64,000 nt of DNA, taken from positions 62,001 to 126,000 of the forward strand of contig CAZLFA010000001.1 in the NCBI GenBank assembly GCA_964558665.1. The letters are read 5' to 3'. Positions within the stretch are counted from its first letter, which is position 1. Every line of letters begins with the position of its first letter. The notes under the pieces are model-generated. The model ran no database searches, had not been told where the DNA came from, and saw only the letters and a program-made list of their open reading frames with translations. Source of the stretch: CAZLFA01 sp964558665. GTDB lineage: Bacteria; Desulfobacterota; Syntrophia; Syntrophales; PHBD01. A program made the position numbers and the translations under genes. Shown piece by piece: positions 61,410 to 64,000 of the stretch.

Positions 61410-61808
61410 TCAGTGTTTTTCTTCCCTGGTCAATGCCTCATAAGCTTCGGCATCCATAAGGCCGGACCATTCACCGGGGTCGTCGATTTTCATTTTCACT
61501 ATCCAGCCCTCGCCGAAGGCATCCTGATTGATCAGTTCAGGCTGCTGCTCCAGTGTGCTGTTTACTTCGATGACCTCGCCGCTCAGAGGGGCGTAAACAT
61601 CAGATACAGATTTGACAGACTCCACTACGGCAACCGGTTCTGATTGTCTGACCTTCCTGCCGACTGCCGGCAGTTCGACATAAACGATATCGGTCAGTTG
61701 TTCCTGGGCAAAATCGGTAATGCCCATCAATATGACGCCATTGCCTTCATCTTTTGCCCATTCATGGTCTTTTGAATATTTTCGGTCTGTAGGGTTTGGC
61801 TTTGACAT
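61410..61808 (-). CDS. gcvH: Glycine cleavage system H protein
   Basis: A 132-residue lipoyl carrier of the glycine cleavage complex. GGAGA precedes the ATG. The lipoylated Lys is in PVAVVESVKSVSDVYAPLSGEV, within a lipoyl domain that includes ITDFAQEQLTDIVYVELPAVG. It is 18 bp downstream of gcvT, in the order gcvT-gcvH. LipA (42.6 kb) and Lpd (44.6 kb) in the same window would act on it. Confidence 0.95.
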   Translation of the reverse strand: MSKPNPTDRKYSKDHEWAKDEGNGVILMGITDFAQEQLTDIVYVELPAVGRKVRQSEPVAVVESVKSVSDVYAPLSGEVIEVNSTLEQQPELINQDAFGEGWIVKMKIDDPGEWSGLMDAEAYEALTREEKH

Positions 61809-61826
61809 GTATTGCTCTCCTTAAGT

Positions 61827-62921
61827 TCATTTCTCACGTTTATAAAAAGGCAGTTTAACCACCTTCGCTTTCACTCTGTTCTGCCGGATCTGAATTTCAA
61901 ATTCGGTCCCCGGCTCCTTAAATTCATTTTCTATGAAAGCAAAGCCGATGGCCTTGTTCAAGGTCGGAGAAAAGGTGCCCGACGTCACCCTTCCGATATC
62001 TCTGTCCGCCAGCATCACCGGATAGCCTTCACGTGCGATGCCGCGGCCGGTCAGCTCAAAGCCGACCAGTTTATTCTGAATTCCTTTTTCCTTTTGAGCC
62101 TTAAGCGCCTGACAGCCGATGAAGTCCTTGTTTGTGTCTACCAGCCATCCATAAATTACTTCATAAGGAGTGACTGTTTTGCACATGTCGTGGCCGTAGA
62201 GAAGCATGCCTGATTCCAGGCGCAATGTATCCCGGGCGCCGAGTCCCACCGGCGTCAAACCCTGCGGTCTGCCGTGGTCGAGCAGGCGGTCCCAAATCTC
62301 CGCCACTTTTGCGGAATCGACATAAATTTCGAATCCGTCTTCGCCTGTGTATCCCGTACGGGAGATAACGGCAGGCACATCGAGCACCGATGTCCGAATG
62401 AAATGATAGAATTTCATGGGCTGCAGATCGGCTGATGTCAGAGGCTGCAGTATCTCAAGTGCAAGCGGACCCTGAATGTCCAGCTTGCCTGTTTCGTCCG
62501 TTATATCCTTAATCTGAAGGTCTGAAAATCCTGCTGCCGCCCCATGGCTTTCAATCCATTTCAGGTCATGTTCCTTGGTGGCTGCATTGGTGACGACCAT
62601 GAACTGCTCATCATTGAATTTATATACAGTGAGATCGTCAATGATGCCGCCTTTCTGATCGGTCATAACGGAAAGCATGACCTGTCCGTTTTCCTGCCGC
62701 TCCAGGTTTCTACTCATTACGCGTTGCAAAAGATCGAAAGATTGTCTGCCTGTTATTTCAATTTCTCCCATGTGGCAGATGTCGAAAAGGCCGGCCCTGG
62801 TTCTGGACGTCTGGTGCTCCTCGATAACGCTTGTGTACTGGACAGGCATTGCCCAGCCGCCGAAATCGATAACCTTGGCGCCAAGCGCCACATGGCGGTC
62901 ATACAAGGGGGTTTTTTTCAT
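61827..62921 (-). CDS. gcvT: Aminomethyltransferase (glycine cleavage T protein)
   Basis: Transfers the methylene group from the H protein to tetrahydrofolate, releasing ammonia. The 364-residue protein starts MKKTPLYDRHVALGAKVIDFGGWAMPVQY with CGGAGCG upstream. It has HMGEIEITG, the catalytic-domain features RTGYTGEDGFEIYVDS and GLGARDTLRLESGMLLYGHD, and the C-terminal VTSGTFSPTLNKAIGFAF. Normal length. It starts 10 bp after a zinc-ribbon gene and is followed by gcvH. Confidence 0.95.
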   Translation of the reverse strand: MKKTPLYDRHVALGAKVIDFGGWAMPVQYTSVIEEHQTSRTRAGLFDICHMGEIEITGRQSFDLLQRVMSRNLERQENGQVMLSVMTDQKGGIIDDLTVYKFNDEQFMVVTNAATKEHDLKWIESHGAAAGFSDLQIKDITDETGKLDIQGPLALEILQPLTSADLQPMKFYHFIRTSVLDVPAVISRTGYTGEDGFEIYVDSAKVAEIWDRLLDHGRPQGLTPVGLGARDTLRLESGMLLYGHDMCKTVTPYEVIYGWLVDTNKDFIGCQALKAQKEKGIQNKLVGFELTGRGIAREGYPVMLADRDIGRVTSGTFSPTLNKAIGFAFIENEFKEPGTEFEIQIRQNRVKAKVVKLPFYKREK

Positions 62922-62931
62922 GTACGCTCCG

Positions 62932-63267
62932 TTAGCCGCGGAAGATAGAGATTAATTTGTAAATAATGCCGAGAAGAATGACGCCTGAAGCAAAGATAAT
63001 AAAAAACCGTTCTTTCGTAAAGAATTTCGAACCTATAATGACGTCACCACAATTTTCGCAGATCGTCATTTTTGAAGAAATGGGTTTACCGCAGTGAGGG
63101 CAGATGACGGCATCTTTCGGGATGCTCTTTTTCTCCACGCTTTTTCTGATTTCCTCATGAAGATCATACTCCCAACTGCAATCAATGTTGGGGCATCTGC
63201 CGCGCATGGGCATGTTGTCTGTCCAGATGAAGCTCTTTGAGCATTTAGGGCACTCGATCTTCTGCAT
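62932..63267 (-). CDS. Zinc-ribbon protein with C-terminal membrane anchor
   Basis: A 111-residue protein. ATG 63267 follows GGAG. Two zinc-ribbon-like motifs appear: CPKCSKSFIWTDNMPMRGRCPNIDCSWEYD at the N terminus and CPHCGKPISSKMTICENCG in the middle. A hydrophobic tail (FFIIFASGVILLGIIYKLISI) anchors it in the membrane. No function is known. It sits 11 bp upstream of gcvT in the likely mobA-zinc ribbon-gcvT-gcvH transcript. Confidence 0.75.
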   Translation of the reverse strand: MQKIECPKCSKSFIWTDNMPMRGRCPNIDCSWEYDLHEEIRKSVEKKSIPKDAVICPHCGKPISSKMTICENCGDVIIGSKFFTKERFFIIFASGVILLGIIYKLISIFRG

Positions 63268-63341
63268 GGGGGGTCTCCTGTCTCTTCGGTGCAGAAACAT
63301 GCAGCCATCTCTGTAATGAGTACTACATGTGATAAAATATT

Positions 63342-63920
63342 TCAAGAAATGCGCTGCAGGTCTTCCTGTGTATTTACATTAAGAAATATTCGGCTTTCCG
63401 GATCGAAGGGCCTGATGTCCTTCTCTTCTATGTTCAGTATGCGGAACCCCTTGTAAAAACCGGTTATCTTGAGTTCGTCGGCCTCCAGAAGTTTTTTTAT
63501 CACCGGCACGCAGCGTTTTGCATAGATGGCATGAAGCGGCTGAAATCCATCGGCCGTTTCCGGTACGACGATATCGTAATTATCGCGGCGGCTGATCATA
63601 TATTCGATGAAATCCTTATTGAGAAAGGGCATGTCACAGGGAGCGGCAAAGGCGTGCTCGAACGAAGAAAAGAAAAGACCCGTATAGATTCCCCCCAGAG
63701 AACCTTTTCCCCTGATGATGTCCGTAACCACCTGGATGTTGAGGTCAATATATTCCAGAGGAGTGTTTGTTACGATCATCACCTCTGAAAAAAGCTCCCT
63801 GAATATGCGGACGGTCCGGTCGATCAGGCGTTCATCCTCAACGGTTATAAATGCCTTGTTTGTTCCCATGCGGCTGCTTTTGCCGCCGGACAGAATTATT
63901 CCCGTCATCGCCGCGGTCAT
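63342..63920 (-). CDS. mobA: Molybdenum cofactor guanylyltransferase
   Basis: Adds GMP to molybdopterin to form the bis-MGD cofactor used by formate dehydrogenases. The 192-residue protein has the nucleotidyltransferase signature GIILSGGKSSRMGTNKAFI at the N terminus, then GKGSLGGIYTGLFFSS and AAPCDMPFLNKDFIEYM with the metal-binding Asp. GAGGTG precedes the ATG by about eight bases. It lies close to fdhE (58.1 kb), consistent with a formate dehydrogenase function nearby, although no such enzyme is in the window. Confidence 0.92.
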   Translation of the reverse strand: MTAAMTGIILSGGKSSRMGTNKAFITVEDERLIDRTVRIFRELFSEVMIVTNTPLEYIDLNIQVVTDIIRGKGSLGGIYTGLFFSSFEHAFAAPCDMPFLNKDFIEYMISRRDNYDIVVPETADGFQPLHAIYAKRCVPVIKKLLEADELKITGFYKGFRILNIEEKDIRPFDPESRIFLNVNTQEDLQRIS

Positions 63921-63935
63921 GAAACAACACCTCTG

Positions 63936-64000
63936 CTATTTGTACATCGTCTGGTTTACCGTCCCTGAACTGAACACATTTCTGTCCACCATGACGTTTA
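63936..64000 (-). CDS. C-terminal end of an upstream gene (cut by window edge)
   Basis: An open frame enters from the right edge on the minus strand and ends at TAG (63936-63938), 16 bp before mobA: NVMVDRNVFSSGTVNQTMYK. It is too short to identify. The position suggests a molybdenum-cofactor or formate-dehydrogenase-related gene, which is only inference. Confidence 0.35.
   Translation of the reverse strand, partial: NVMVDRNVFSSGTVNQTMYK

Overview
The window looks like a bacterial chromosome segment from an anaerobic, lipid- or fatty-acid-using deltaproteobacterium of the Syntrophales/Syntrophus type. This placement is inferred from gene content and not from any marker gene: an acyl-CoA ligase/thiolase/enoyl-CoA hydratase/acyl-CoA dehydrogenase cluster, a second acyl-CoA ligase, rubrerythrin-like proteins, FdhE and MobA (formate dehydrogenase/molybdenum cofactor), citramalate synthase, and a two-subunit type glycine dehydrogenase. 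No rRNA, tRNA, CRISPR array, prophage or intact insertion sequence was seen.

Layout. 0-6.1 kb: end of a zinc-ribbon protein, the K+ transporter Kup, and a small type II secretion-like group (gspG interrupted by a stop codon, gspD, a LuxR-type regulator). 6.2-13.9 kb: two ferritin-like proteins, a flavin-binding protein, a methyltransferase, an AraC regulator, a UbiA prenyltransferase, a thioredoxin-domain YyaL-like protein and an SGNH hydrolase. 13.9-19.6 kb: a beta-oxidation operon on the minus strand. 19.7-25.8 kb: purL-purQ, a methyltransferase and a B12-binding radical SAM protein. 25.8-29.2 kb: an accessory patch with gene remnants, a zeta-toxin-like kinase with a small partner, an XRE regulator, a HigB/HigA-like pair and an AlkD-like glycosylase. 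29.3-33.3 kb: a metallo-hydrolase and a signalling operon (GGDEF, HDOD). 33.4-38 kb: cimA with a leader, a threonylcarbamoyl-AMP synthase and RNase E/G. 38.2-46 kb: proC, gcvPB, a KamA-like radical SAM enzyme, lipA, a lipoprotein and lpd. 46-49.5 kb: a long-chain acyl-CoA synthetase and a flavoprotein. 49.6-58 kb: an exosortase locus. 58-64 kb: fdhE, nth, a diguanylate cyclase, gcvH, gcvT and mobA.

Two regulatory structures stand out. Upstream of cimA (33409-33641) there is a complete ribosome-mediated attenuator: a sigma70-type promoter with a 17-bp spacer, a 26-codon leader peptide with seven isoleucine codons, a 13-bp terminator with a T-tract, and a 7-nt segment at the end of the leader ORF that can pair with the terminator to disarm it. 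CimA starts the threonine-independent isoleucine route, so the codon content matches the product.

The second is the divergent control region at 52800-52905. It carries two mirror-image arrays, each with four TTCAY-like pentamers at an exact 11-bp period. This is the spacing of the CreB 'cre tag'. The rightward operon encodes a VIT/vWA protein with a VPEP-type C-terminal sorting signal, an exosortase, and a CreB/CreC-like two-component system, so the locus appears to be a self-contained surface-protein sorting system that senses and controls itself and a divergent pair of envelope proteins.

Other points of interest are a roughly 170-bp palindromic repeat present twice in inverted orientation (one copy in the lpd leader), a second unrelated palindromic element before nth, a nonsense codon in gspG, and glycine-cleavage genes split over two sites with no gcvPA.
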